A DNA stretch of 64,000 nt from Anaspis maculata (Eukaryota; Arthropoda; Insecta; Coleoptera; Scraptiidae): assembly GCA_949128115.1 (NCBI GenBank), contig OX421966.1, positions 30,211,042-30,275,041 on the forward strand, in the 5' to 3' direction. This document shows, one piece after another, positions 32,900 through 44,743 of the stretch (its first letter is position 1; the number at the start of each line of letters is the position of its first letter). Below the pieces are notes generated by a model that was given only the letters and a program-made list of their open reading frames with translations, did no database searches and was not told the origin of the DNA. The translations under genes and the position numbers were made by a program.

Positions 32900-34760
32900 G
32901 GGTGATTGCATGAAATTAGTTCATCTGATCACCGGCAGGCAGCACAAGGATCGATAGTTATGTTTTGACGTTTGTTAAGGAATTTGCATTGGGGCACATA
33001 ACAGGTGTAAGTGTGAGTCACTGTTAGAATGATTAGAAATCACAATCTGGATCTCGTAAACGCCGAACTAAACAGTATATGAACAAAACACGTAAAAATT
33101 ACAGTATTTAGTGAGGTTAGTCCGGTTGACGTTGACTCCGACATGGATGAAGACATTTTGCTATAAACTCCTTTTACATGTAATCACCCTATTGGTCCCT
33201 TCGATGAGCTTATACAGGGTTATTCAAAAGTCCGGAATAAAATTCATAATTTTTTTCCATACTCATTTCGGAAAAAACGCTAGAACCGGTCGATTTCTAA
33301 AAACGATAAGCCGTTTTTTCATGACACGTGCCATGTTCTACCGTCAACCCCCTAACCCCAAGCCACCCTTGGTATTTTTTTTTCAAATGGCACCCTATGG
33401 CTTGTGGGGGCTCGTTGGAAAGCTTGTCAAAAACTCTATTCAGATCCACCATTGAAAATTAGATCGGACGCTTCACCATGAAGTTTTAGGAAACCCTCAG
33501 TTCTACTTAACAGTCCGGAATAAAATTCATAATTTTTTTCCATATTCATTTCGGAAGAAAACGCTCGAACAGGTTGATTTCTAAAAATGGTAAGCCGTTT
33601 TTTTATGACACGTGTCATGTTCTACCGTCAACCCCCTAACCCCAAGCCACCCTTAGTATTTTTTTTCGAATGGCACTCTATGGCTCGTGGGAGCTCGTTG
33701 GAAAGCTTGTCAAAAACTTTATTCAGATCTACCATAGAAAATTAGATCGGACGCTTCACCATGAAGTTTTGAGGAACCCCAGTTTTACTTAACAGAATAA
33801 AATTCATAATTTCTTTTCATATTTATTTCGGAGAAAACGCTCGAACAGGTCGATTTCTAAAAACGGTAAGCCGTTTTTTCATGACACGTGTCATGTTCTA
33901 CCGTCAACCCCCTAACCCCAAGACACCCTTAGTATTTTTTCTTCAAATGGCACCCTATGGCTTGTGGAGGCTCGTTGTATTCCTTCAAAATTCAAGGTCA
34001 AACGTCCAATCTAATTTTCAATGGTATAGATATGGATAGAGTTTTTGACAATCTTTCCAACGAGCCCCCACAAGCCTTAGGGTGCCATTTGAAAAAAAAT
34101 ACTAAGGGTGGCTTGGGGCTAGGGGGTTGACGGTAGAACATGACACGTGTCATGAAAAAACGGCTCACCGTTTTTAGAAATCGACCTGTTCGAGCGTTTT
34201 TTCCGAAATGAATATGCAGAAAAATTATGAATTTTATTCCGGACTGTTAAGTAAAACTGGGGGTTCCTCAAAACTTCATGGTGAAGTGTCCGATCCAATT
34301 TTCAATGGTGGATCTGAATAGAGTTTTTGACAAGCTTTCCAACGAGCCCCCACAAGCCATAGGGTGCTATTTGAAAAAAAATACTAAGGGTGGCTTGGGG
34401 TTAGAGGGTTGACAGTAGAACATGACCCGTGTCATGAAAAAACGGCTTGCCGTTTTTAGAAATCGACCTGTTTGAGCGTTTTTTGAAATGGATATGGAAA
34501 AAAATTATGAATTTTATTCCGGACTTTTGAATAACCCTGTATATCTATTTTGGTAAACTCTGCAAACTTGGACAGTAACTTTTGAATAAATGAATGGATC
34601 ATAGAGGCTTTCTGGAATTGTGAATACTAGGAAGGTCGCTATCCAGCAAATTGAGTGATTGTATGTAGAGGGAGTTACATAACTACATAACTTACAAAAC
34701 ATAACTCGATCCTTGCGCTGCCTGCCGGTGATCGGGTGAACGAATTTCATGGAATCACCC
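32900..34760. mobile_element. TIR element (GGGTGATT ends) with nested foldback
   Basis: GGGTGATTGCATGAAATTAG at the left and its inverted relative at the right match for about 70 bases, including the block TCACCGGCAGGCAGC. TA lies outside both ends. AATCACCC also ends at 33189 with the same TATTGGT flank as at 34760, so an alternative is a 290-bp MITE (32900-33189) plus a related fragment after the foldback. Either way the foldback at 33215-34539 is nested within. Confidence 0.65.
33215..34539. mobile_element. Foldback with tandem arms of 283-bp units
   Basis: Ends CAGGGTTATTCAAAAGTCCG and its inverse are flanked by TATA on both sides. Units begin GTCCGGAATAAAATTCATAA at 33230 and 33513, with a degraded start at 33793; the inverted units end near 34245 and 34525. 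Each unit carries CATGACACGTG and a CCCCTAACCCCAAG block. Three forward units meet two reversed units near 34000. Frames such as 33111-33455 are repeat shadows. Confidence 0.82.
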
Positions 34761-34799
34761 TATTGGTGTGCATAATTTTTGTCAAAATTTCAGATATTT

Positions 34800-35490
34800 T
34801 TGATTCAGACAGAGTGGTTTGTAACGATATTATGTAATGACAATCAATTGATTTGACAGAAATGACATTTGTTGTCATTCTTGAACTACACCAACTACAC
34901 TGGCGCCATCTGGATGAACTGTCAGTGTTTGTAGGTATTGTATTCATTATAGGGTGCCTGCGTAAAGTGAACAATTAGCTGTCACATTCCTGTCTTTATA
35001 AAGAATGCCTGATGGTACCTGATAGGTGATGTGTTAGGAATATACCAAAGTGAATTATGGGCGAACTAAGAAAAAATTTCACCTCCTACCTCACTGAGTA
35101 TAGATTGCCCGCTGGGTGGTGGTTTCATACGGGCTATATATCTACCTGTTTGTTGTTTTACGGTTGATTCTGAATACACCATCACACAAGCAATTATTGC
35201 GGAAAGTTTCACAATTATTTTCAGAGCAAGTGTTTTTTCCACAAACCTGTAACTTTTACCGGGTGTATTCTGAAACTATAAATTGCAGTGAAGTTTTGAA
35301 AGTAAAAACGTATGTCCGCGATTTGATTCAGACTGCGTTGTTGAGGCCGTCGGCTAGGCAACGCGGGAACATGAATCAAATTGCGGACAAATATATTTTT
35401 ACTCCTCATGATTAACTAAAATTCGTAATTTGAAAAAACACACGGTGGAAAGGAAGAATAGAACCCCGTTTCAATAGAGATAGGTACATG
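34800..35490 (+). repeat. Diverged direct duplication, copy 1
   Basis: This block matches 36390-36860 in the same orientation: GACATTTGTTGTCATT, TACACTGGCGCCATCTGGA, GTGAACAATTAGCTGTC, GCCCGCTGGGTGGTG and CCCCGTTTCAATAGAG all have counterparts. A palindromic MITE at 35300-35402 interrupts this copy. No coding content is recognised; it could be two copies of one long transposon or a local segmental duplication. Confidence 0.65.
35300..35402. mobile_element. Palindromic MITE
   Basis: AGTAAAAACGTATGTCCGCG and its inverse (GCGGACAAATATATTTTTACT region) enclose matching GATTTGATTC/GAATCAAAT blocks and a GC-rich centre. About 45 bases per arm. It is absent from the other copy of the surrounding duplication, which supports insertion. 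Confidence 0.6.
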
Positions 35491-35501
35491 CAAAAATTAT
35501 A

Positions 35502-35685
35502 CCGTATGTTCGTTAAAATGATGAATTAGAGCCAGGCTTTGAACTTCGAAACGTATGTCCAAAATGTATTCCATGACGACGGCTCATCATGTTGACATCA
35601 AATTTGAGTGATTATTGATAAATTCACGACATACGTTTCTACTTCCATAGCCTGGCCCCAATTCATGATTTCAACGAACATACGG
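35502..35685. mobile_element. 184-bp palindromic MITE, CCGTATG ends
   Basis: CCGTATGTTCGTTAAAATGA at the left is inverted at the right as TCAACGAACATACGG. TA flanks both ends. It shares CCGTATG with the MITEs at 122 and 58541, but the interiors differ. Confidence 0.75.
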
Positions 35686-35719
35686 TAGTTGTCTGTAAAC
35701 TCTCTGCAACTGCAATGCT

Positions 35720-36320
35720 AAATGTGGGCGTGAGATCGCCACCAAATTGAAAAAAAAATCGTACACCCGTCAATAAAAATGACAACGCTGCATACCCTGC
35801 CTAGCCCTCTAGCTAGCTACAGATTCTTGGCTGTTACTGGTAATTAGTGCCAATGACTCGCTGCGCATTTAACGCTCTTCGCGACTTGCGGTGTTTCGGT
35901 GTCTCGGCGGTTTTCTCGGTGTTTTCAACTGCATCTGTTGTTTTAGTTGCTGTTCCTGTTGTTGTTGTTGCTATTATTGTTAGATTTTTTTAATAACTCA
36001 AAAGCGGATACAGTGATCTACTATTGAGGTGATAAGCAATGTGTAAAACATAGAAAGACGATTGTTAGAAATGACAAATGTTATGTCAAAGTGAGCGTTG
36101 GAAGCGATCGCTCGTTTTGAGCACTGTTGCCATTTTCGTTGTTATCATTGAACTTGAGTCCAACAAAACAGTTCTTTGGGATGTCAAAATGGTATCTGAC
36201 ATTCATTTTGAGTACTTAATCGTGGGGTTTTTGGGTGCTTTGAAAACATTTGCTAGTGCTAATTTTCAATATTGGTGTACGAAATTTTGAAATTCGCGCC
36301 ACACATGCGCACTTGGAAAA
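35720..36320. mobile_element. TIR element A, uninterrupted copy
   Basis: The left end carries a TCGTACACCCGTC motif and the right end GGTGTACGAAATTTTG followed by AATTCGCGCCACACATGC. The order of internal blocks matches the interrupted copy at 3168-6115. No transposase frame is visible. Confidence 0.6.
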
Positions 36321-36389
36321 ATCTCAAACCAAACTACCTGTTAACAAATCACTGGTGGAAGGGCAAAGTGTGAATCATTAAGATGGTCT

Positions 36390-36860
36390 GTTGTTTAGTT
36401 AATTTGTTGATTTCGACACTGATGACATTTATATGTCATTTTTGGACTACTACAGCTACACTGGCGGCATCTGGAGGAACAGTCAGTATTTGCCCCCATT
36501 TCAAACTCATTATACACAGTGCCTGTGAAGTGAACAGTTGGTTGTATCATTCGTGTTCTTATAATAGAGGATGCCTGGTTAGGTAAGGTGAGGAATACAC
36601 CGACTTTGTAAAACTGGGTTAACAAAGCAAAATTTCTGACCTTCTATACCATCATAATTCTAGACTACAGAACGCCTGCTGGGTGGTGTTTCCGTAAGAA
36701 TTACCTGCTTGTTGGCAGATTATTTGACGGTTTATTTTTAAAAAAATTTCCACACGCACACAAGAATGGAAAACTTTGGCAATTATTTCCTAATATAAGG
36801 AATGCTTTTGATTTAGGAATAAAAAGAATGAAACTCCGTATCAACAGGGATTGAGGTATC
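36390..36860 (+). repeat. Diverged direct duplication, copy 2
   Basis: Counterpart of 34800-35490: TACACTGGCGGCATCTGGA, GTGAAGTGAACAGTTGG, GCCTGCTGGGTGGTG and ACTCCGTATCAACAGG. It lacks the palindromic MITE present in copy 1. Confidence 0.65.
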
Positions 36861-36869
36861 AACGGTAGG

Positions 36870-37990
36870 TCCTCACTGTCAAAGTATTCTCCCAGTTATT
36901 TTGACCATCCTGAATTATTTTCATTTTTTTTGCATCAAATATATATAAATAGGTAAGTTTTCCATTGATTATTACATACAACGCTTTCGATTAATAAACC
37001 TACAAGGATAATATCCACTTATCTAAGTCCCACTGTCAATGGCAATGGAATAAAATGGATGTAAACAACAAAATCTGACAGCTGTCACTTCAGACTTCTT
37101 TTTTGTAATAATCATCAAAATATGACTCGTGCTAGAGATTTTCCCAGATAATTTTGGCCAAGCGTTCCCCTCGGGCTGGTTGTTTCTAGATAAATGCCCT
37201 CCTCCTTGGTCAAAATTATTGTGAAAATCTAAGCACTTGTCGATTATGTTACTGTTGATTATTACTCTATGATATTTTTGGTTCAGTTATTCAGATTCAG
37301 TATAAGGAATAAAAATGCAGTTTTTAAGTTGAGGTTTTCGCTATTTTGGTACAAATTTCCGAGAGTAAAAGACTCACCGTCCATGCAAGTGTTCTTTTTA
37401 TTTTACTCACTTTCTTGCTCTATTGCGTTATTATTCAAGAGTATAAGCCATAAAAAGTACTAATCGTTCCTTATTTAAGGGTTTAAAAAATGTATAATAG
37501 AAGGCAAAAAAAAACAAAAAAAATATGGAGCGTCAATTTCTCATTCCCGCATTTTTTCTTGATATAAGGTGGTTCATTATTTTTATTCAATTATGACTCA
37601 CCCTTTATACTTCAAAACTGTAGAAGTGATTGTGAAAAAAAAAACTAAAGAAAAAAAAGAATCCAACTGAGCAGTTGAAAATGTCAAGAAAGACCTTTGC
37701 ATGAAAATCAATAAAAATGGGATTAGAACGAAATCTGCATTTAGATTAACGTTTCAAAGATCAACAATTTACATAAAAATGTTAAAAGTGCACTAGAAAT
37801 TCCGATAACCTCTAGGCTGTTTTCAGTTCACCTTCATTTATGCAGTAAGTAAGTATTCACTTGTTGACATTAAGTATACCTAACTGTTTCAAGCATAATT
37901 TAGACGATTGGTAGACGACATAATCAACTTTTTCTTCCTGGTCTCTTCCAAATTTTTCAGTTTTTTAATCTTTTGAGTCCGCACGAAAAT
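36870..37990. other. No feature seen; AT-rich
   Basis: Runs of A at about 37506-37530 and 37637-37660 are the only notable items. No supported reading frame. Confidence 0.5.
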
Positions 37991-37992
37991 CA

Positions 37993-38514
37993 TTAGTAGA
38001 CTAGAGGTGCAATATCGTAGGTATATACGTAGAGGTAGAGAGTATATTCATAGTCCTCCGAAATTGCCAGAAAAATGTGAAAACCTTTCGAATCTCGAAT
38101 TTTTGTAGGTATATTATAGAAGAGTAAAACCAGACAAAGAGAATAGGTTTTGTAAGAAGACAAGAAGAGTTTGATCTCTTTTTCTTGTTGCCAATCAAAA
38201 AAAATTACGTAAACTCTTCGAACACTTTTTCGATATCGTTGTACTGATTTCCTTTTCGAATATACCTTATCTATAAATTCCAGATAAGAAGCGGTCAACG
38301 AAGTCTCGACTTTTGAGTTCCCATTTTCTTGAATTTTTTTCACATTTATCAATGGCATCAGTGAAGCATAAAGGCACTTCTCTAGTTCTCTATGCAACCA
38401 GAGGTCCGAGGGTTGCAATTCTGAGTCACCTTGTACAGGTTCAAAAACTTGAGAGAAAAACTTAATTTGACGACTTTTTTCACACCTATTCACGATCAAA
38501 ACCATTAGACACAA
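37993..38514 (-). CDS. Hypothetical 173-residue frame
   Basis: An open frame encodes 173 residues. A middle section (VFEPVQGDSELQPSDLWLHR, then ELEKCLYASLMPL) looks protein-like and is preceded by an acceptor-like TTTTTCTCTCAAG. The C-terminal third is rich in tyrosine and phenylalanine and less convincing. No domain, signal peptide or homologue is recognised. It may be one real exon embedded in a longer chance frame. Confidence 0.3.
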   Translation of the reverse strand: MCLMVLIVNRCEKSRQIKFFSQVFEPVQGDSELQPSDLWLHRELEKCLYASLMPLINVKKIQENGNSKVETSLTASYLEFIDKVYSKRKSVQRYRKSVRRVYVIFFDWQQEKEIKLFLSSYKTYSLCLVLLFYNIPTKIRDSKGFHIFLAISEDYEYTLYLYVYTYDIAPLVY

Positions 38515-38519
38515 TAATT

Positions 38520-39915
38520 AATACACGGCATGAACAACCTAGGTGACCTCCGCTGGTCGTGTTTTTCACATCGTTCGCTTTACCTTTAACACTTAGGTAG
38601 GTACACGCCAAATTGCGCTCGAGTTAGTAAGTGTAGATGGATATTCAAACAAAAATCAATTATTTCTCACTTTTAGTGTCGAACCTTGAATTAGTTGAAT
38701 CAACACCGCATCATACGACGATACATTTCGGGTTTTCACGTGCTACCTTAGGTATAAGTACCTGCATGTGAAACAAGTGTTTGTCTGAACAAAGATAAGC
38801 AAAAACGCAACAGCTCATGAGGTGAGAGGTCAATTTTTTTGTACGCACCTGTGTAACACCAGGATGGCCATACCACAGGACTTTCGGTGTCCATCCTAGC
38901 GATGGCAGTCGCCAACATAGACAACAGCGTGCACTGAATCACTTATTCCTTTTGCATACACGCACCAATCAGAGTGAAGATGATCAATTGTCAAAGCACT
39001 TCCTTGATTGTTCCCAAATATTGTTTTTTTCGCGCGCGAAACCACTCTTCAAGTCACACGTGGTATTCACTGAAGAAGAAGAAGTAAGCAGAAGAAAAAC
39101 ACTGTCACTAGTCAAAATATATACTCATTACAAAAATAAGAAAAAAAACTGTAATATACAAGAGTCAAAGGTCGCGAGAACTTATTGTCACCGTGAGAGA
39201 AGCGACCTGCTGATCTTGTGATCGCACCGTGGCAGGTGCATGCGTTCGAGTTGCCGGTGCGCACACACACACAGGTGAGAAATCGAGCCGGCCGTGGATG
39301 GTTGATGACGACCTCGGCAGGTCGGCGAGGATAGTAGTACTGAATCAGAAGAACCGCTCTGCTTTTGGAATCGGTCGCCACCACTCACTGCGCTGTCATT
39401 CACCACGGGGGACCGGTAGGAGGTAGGAGGAGGTGGAGGTCTCCTCCCCCTCGTGTGTGTGTGTGAGATGTGTGTATGTATGCATGCTGATGGGGGCCCA
39501 TGGAAGTCTATAGGCTTGCGAGATTCGCGAAAGAAGAGGTGCCAGTCCGGGCCTGATGGATTCGGATTTGCACGCGAGTTTCTCGCGTGATGTGTCGTTG
39601 AAGTCTCCGTAAGAAACTATAGGTCCCATGATGCGATGTGGAAGATTTCGAGTGTAGAATTTTGTTTGAGAACTTCAGAAACAAATTATTCACTTACTCG
39701 TATTCAACTAATCACTGCAATGTGTGACCAGGTAGGAAGCAACCAAGTGTTTTATGTTTGAAAGCTTCTGTTGCAAAGGATTACATCAGGTGCAGTGTCC
39801 GCCTTCAAAGTTTCTGCGGGAAACTCCAGCAAGAAACCTGTCATTCCAAATTTCGGATGCTTTTTTTTTTCAAAAAACAGTCGAATGCTATATTCAATAA
39901 CGACCATTTTTCAGA
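38520..39915. other. No gene supported; GT-repeat patch
   Basis: A GT-rich run at about 39453-39478 and a GAGG-rich patch at 39418-39450 stand out. Overlapping frames on both strands at 39112-39693 are not convincing. No inverted repeat noted. Confidence 0.45.
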
Positions 39916-39918
39916 GAA

Positions 39919-41299
39919 ACCTTGCATTTTGTGATAAAAGCATGAAATTTGGCATATACGCTCTACAGACTCTCCTTTACTATTTACAAGGCGGACCCAC
40001 GATGGAACCGCCGTGCAGCTGGGGCAAAAACTGAAGTCGGTTATCGAGTTGACTCAAAAGAGACGTCTATCAATGCAGTAGACCTTCACAGTATTACTTC
40101 ACCAAAACAGATGTCAATATTACAAAAGGAGGGGGAATGGGAGGAGATAGTTCAAGCCGCGGCACAGATTTTTTATTTGTTAATTTCGGACCAAATTGAT
40201 AAGTTTGGTGTCGTTTCCGACTAAATTACATCTTCTGAATTCAAATTGAATGTTGTAATTGCAGTTTGAAAAAAAAAGATTTTGTTTTGTTGACAAAAAA
40301 AATATTTCAGAAAAAAGATTTAGGCTTTTTTCATTTTGATTTTTATCCTAATTCAAGACATTCGAAGTGGAAATCGCTATTTAGTTCACTTCTTCAAAGC
40401 TTCCTGCACATGAAAACCATGTACGAGACCTGATTTTTACTTTGACAAGTTCGTGAGCCTCATTTGTTCCTAAAGTAGTGAAAGTAATATGCAATCATTT
40501 TCATGTACGAATGGAAGTGTGCGTGCAAAGATATCGCGGCGATTCTGACAGCTGCACGGCGGTTCCATCATGGGTGCACCTCTTATATCGTAAAGGACAG
40601 TCCATAGACCATGTATGCCAAGTTTCAGGCTTTTATCACAAACTACAAGGCTTTGCACGCACACCTCCATTCGTACATGAAAATTAATGAAATTATTGGA
40701 TATTACTTCCACGATTTTAGGAACAAATGAGGCTTACGATCTTGTCAGAGTGAAAATCAGATCTCATACCTGGTTTTTATGTACAGGAAGCTTTGAAGAA
40801 GTGAACTAAATAAGTATTTTCACTTCGAATGCCCGGAATTGAGATAAAAGTCAAAATAAAAAAAGACAAAAAATTTTCTCTGAAATTTTTTTTTTTCCAA
40901 CAAAACAATTTTTTTTTTCTTCAAACTGCAATCACAACATAGAATTTGAACTCAGAAGATGTAATTCAGTCGGAAACGACACCAAACTTGTCAATTTGGT
41001 CCGAAATCAACAAATAAAAAAATCTGTGCCGCGGCTAGAACTATCCCCTCCCATTCCCCCTCCTTTTGTAATATTGACATATGTTTTGGTGAAGTTATAC
41101 TGTGAAGATCTACTGCATTGATAGACGTCAGTTTTGAATCAGCTCGATAATCGACTGCAGTTTTGCCCCTAGAAGGTAGGCAAATGACAGTTCTGACAGC
41201 TGCACGGCGGTTCCATCGTGGGTCCGCCTCGTAAATAGTAAAGGACAGTCTGTAGAGCGTATGTGCCAAATTTCATGCTTTTATCACAAAATGCAAGGT
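39919..41299. mobile_element. Foldback element with its end module repeated at centre
   Basis: ACCTTGCATTTTGTGATAAA at the left is inverted at the right end. Arms of about 650 bases match through blocks such as GCGGACCCACGATGG, CAGTAGACCTTCACAG and AGGAGGGGGAATGGGAG. Near the centre (40548-40665) is another copy of the end module, containing GCACGGCGGTTCCATCATGG and GGACAGTCCATAG, in the orientation of the right arm. No transposase is present. Terminal target duplication not resolved. Confidence 0.78.
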
Positions 41300-41309
41300 G
41301 GTTCTTACT

Positions 41310-42940
41310 AACCGCCGCACTAATAGGGACCTATACTTGAAGGCGTATTATTGATTGGTGCTTTTCAACATAATTGAGGTGTTGCTGATTTCATAAGATC
41401 ATAAAAATTATCCTCAAATTTGACTTTGGAGAATTTTTATAATTTTTATACCTACTTGAAGATTATTTTCTTATGGTATACTTAAGTAGTTATTCAATAT
41501 GTACAAAATTGACTTCATGAAAACTCCATAGAAAAATTGTGTTCTGTACCTATACAGGTGGTCAAAATGGCAACCTCAAAAATGGCTCCCCACAACCATG
41601 CACAGTACAACCGCGCAACTTTCGTAAAAAATCAACAGAAAATGAACTAAACATGTGCAGTTTAGTCAATTATAAGTAAACAGCCTGATGCTACCAGAAT
41701 GGCCAATTATGTCCAATCCCCAAGCAAAATTTCTCCATGCCACCTGCGATGCGCACGCAGCGGGTTCACGAGTTGATGTCGCGGTGGGATAGGTGTATTG
41801 CAACAAACATCAATGCTGAAAACAGCTCTTCAGAATGACCAACCTGAAATATCAATTCAACGTCAATCAAAATGAACCAGGTGGTCAACTGAACTGGTCC
41901 ATCCAAAATTTCACTTCACTTCAAACGCGGGAATTATTTCAAATACCTACTTGATATGTAACCGATTCCAAACACTTGGTGAACCCCAAAGCCTAGGCCC
42001 CATCTGCGATATATCGCAGATTTCTTGCGATAGGTATGTCATAGAATTCAAAAACTATTTCCCGCTTTCCAACTTTCTGCGACTAGTCGCAAGATCAGCT
42101 GTCATCTGTCATCAAGTTTGTCATTTTAACACCCATTTTCAGACACGGGTTTCGAGAATGGAAGGAACTAGATTTTTGTTTTTCAACAGCATCCCTTGTA
42201 CAAATACGAGGTATGCTATATGCACCCTTTTATTCATGTCGTCTTTGAAATATTGATCGTATCCAATATTTAGGGACCTTTCGCGGTTTTTTCATGCGTC
42301 GTGCCCGTACTACTCATAGGTCGAAGGTAAATACCGTACGAATAATTCAACAGATAACTCCTAGTTTTACATGTTTTACATGATCATTGTTCCTCGTGTG
42401 ATACCTAGGTACCTACGATCAAACCCAGAGAACATCGAATCTTTGATACGAACACTGCAAACTCACTCTGGTTTGACGCGTCATGCACTGTTTCAGTTTG
42501 GCTACTTTGACTTAACGTATCATATTTAGGTTATTATATCTTTATCTTCCTATTTCTCGCCAACAAAGGACAACAAATAACAACGAATCACACAGTTCAT
42601 GATACGAACCTAAATATGCGTCTTTCGAATATGGAGTGGGTGAATGGATTGCAAGCATCTGATTATACCGAATCATCAGATGAAAATACGAAGGGGAAAA
42701 ACACACATGAACATGATACGTTTCAAACGTATCGTAACGTTTGGTTTTTTCTTCCGTTCCGGACGTTTGGCAACCATACTGATCAGCCGTCAGGTTGACT
42801 TCGAAACAAAATTTGTCAGTATGTTATTTTTATATTTTCTTTTCCACATTTCAATCGACACATCACAAATTCAAAATATGTTGGTAATAAATAGATAATG
42901 ACGAGGATAACGATATAAGTACGAGAGCTCATTAATTAAA
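41310..42940. other. No gene supported
   Basis: A perfect small palindrome TCTGCGATATATCGCAGA lies at about 42004-42021. Frames at 41951-42256 and 42616-42898 have no recognised domain. Confidence 0.45.
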
Positions 42941-42945
42941 TGAGT

Positions 42946-43258
42946 CAAGGGTGCCTGTGAATTCAAAAACGTCTGTCGGAACTTGCGTAATCGTTTTGTA
43001 ATAAATTTGTCAAACTTCGACAAGTTACGTCCCATATTATTGATCTCTAATCTACCATAAGGGCACGAAAATACTTCAAGTTTGAAAATATTCCTCGATC
43101 ATGTAGGTTTTGTGCCCTGGCGTGAAAACCACATCTAAAATGTTCCAAAAACGAAAACTGCGACTGGTTTGACAAATTAAGATAACCAAAAAATTATACA
43201 GACATCAAATGAACGATGCTAGTTCCGACAGATGTTTTTAAACTCACAGGCACCCTTG
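42946..43258. mobile_element. 313-bp TIR MITE
   Basis: CAAGGGTGCCTGTGAATTCA at the left pairs with an inverted right end (ACTCACAGGCACCCTTG) over about 38 bases, including the AACGTCTGTCGGAACT block. No coding content; target duplication unclear. Confidence 0.75.
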
Positions 43259-43280
43259 ATCCCCTTGATCCATTCAATTT

Positions 43281-43547
43281 ATGAACGCTCGGTATATGCA
43301 TGTTGCGAACTTGCAAGCAATCAATTATCCACAAAAATATATCAAATCCATGCTCGACATTTTGGGGGAAAACCGAAAAGTATTAGATCTCATCGCCACC
43401 GCGACTGGCCGCAAACGTCGCAAGACGTTTTTGTCGGCCCTGATCCCTGAATGGGCCACCGTCAAGGTGACTTCGATTTCGATTAATGATTCCGACTTCG
43501 AAGTGAACCTTATAATACTTATAATAGATGCCACCCGCTATCCTTAA
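43281..43547 (+). CDS. Candidate exon, unknown protein
   Basis: An 88-residue frame starts soon after the MITE. Its first 63 residues look protein-like (YIKSMLDILGENRKVLDLIA, then GRKRRKTFLSALIPEWATVK) and end at a donor-like AAG/GTGACT near 43466. The rest is hydrophobic and less convincing. No family is recognised, and an overlapping frame at 43232-43450 is open as well. Confidence 0.3.
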   Translation: MNARYMHVANLQAINYPQKYIKSMLDILGENRKVLDLIATATGRKRRKTFLSALIPEWATVKVTSISINDSDFEVNLIILIIDATRYP

Positions 43548-43659
43548 ACCTGGAGTAAGCCTCATTAAATTGTCATAATTCGCCGCCAATATATCGCACG
43601 TGTCATAAATAAATTGCACAGCCAAAAACTAATTATTATTATATTTGTAACAATACAGG

Positions 43660-43765
43660 GTGCGAGCAAAGCGAACAAAAAAGCGCCACATTGTAATTTT
43701 TTTGAGAAAAATCAATGGCTAAGGGAGGGGTTGACCCCGAAACCCCCCCTCTAGCTACGCCACTG
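43660..43765. mobile_element. Right terminus of a hAT-like element
   Basis: The stretch ends CCTCTAGCTACGCCACTG, preceded by GGTTGACCCCGAAACCCC. Read inverted, CAGTGGCGTAGCTAGAGG followed by G-rich DNA is a very common hAT terminal sequence. The left partner was not found, so this is a truncated or solo end. Confidence 0.6.
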
Positions 43766-43769
43766 CCAG

Positions 43770-44740
43770 AAAATGGCGGAAAAGCTTTCTAGTACGTTGT
43801 GAGGGCGTCCCGGGAAGCCCCAAAACGAAAGCAAACTGCAAATTGAAGGTACTCACATCAATTTCGGTCCAATGCGCAACTTTGATCGGCTGAGTTTTCT
43901 GAAATTTGGTTCAATCAACTTTTTACACGTGAATTCTTTCGCCCATGATAGACTGCACGGCGATCCTTGTATCGCCTAAAATTCTCCAGGACTTGGCGTG
44001 TCTTTTTGACAGAAACAGGCGAAAAGCTTGGTGATTGCATGCGGGGCCCCTTTTTTGGACGAAGGGCTTGGGCTTGTATATTCTTCAACTTGAACCGTCG
44101 GAAGTTGAACCGGCTTCGGGAGTTTGAAAATATTTTTGACATATGTCAAATGTCAAAACTTCTTCAATTCATTTGTTCATTGGCGAAAGTCAAAAACAAG
44201 TCGAAAAATCACTACATTTTCCAATAAAATGGAAACAAGCGTCAGACATCACGCCCCGCAAAAATGTCTCTTTCATCTATCTGCTGAGAAAATAAGCAAA
44301 AAATGTGTTTCAAAACTGGTCCAGACGACTTCGTGTCTCTTCGTAAATTATTGTGCCGGATGAAGCCAGAGCTGCTAACTGCTAAGTTTTGGGGATTTTC
44401 TATATTTCACATTTGGAAACTTAGAAACAAAGTCTCACAGCCGACTAGAATCACGGTAGAAGTGAACATACTGTTACGTATTTCGCGTACGGGTTCGTTT
44501 ATAATTGAGACGATTGTTTTAAAATACAATTAAAACACAGTTATTTACTCAGGAATATCGCTGAGACTACTTCGCTTCTATCGCACTCGATCACTTCCAA
44601 TCCAATATTCGTCGTAGTAACCGGCATACGATTTTTTAGGCGACTCCCAAAAAAATCACACATCGTGTGCGTTCTGGTATGTCGGCACCTTCACCAATTC
44701 GGCTGATGTTTTCTGACCGACCGCTCAAGTCTCCCTTGTA
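43770..44740. other. No gene supported
   Basis: Several overlapping short frames without domains; no repeats recognised. Confidence 0.5.
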
Positions 44741-44743
44741 ATA

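Noticed and set aside
33111..33455. 114-residue plus-strand frame
   Set aside because: It crosses the boundary between a TIR element and the foldback, so it is not a conserved unit.
37506..37660. Poly(A) tail of a processed pseudogene
   Set aside because: Several short A runs are scattered in AT-rich DNA with no upstream coding similarity or target duplication.
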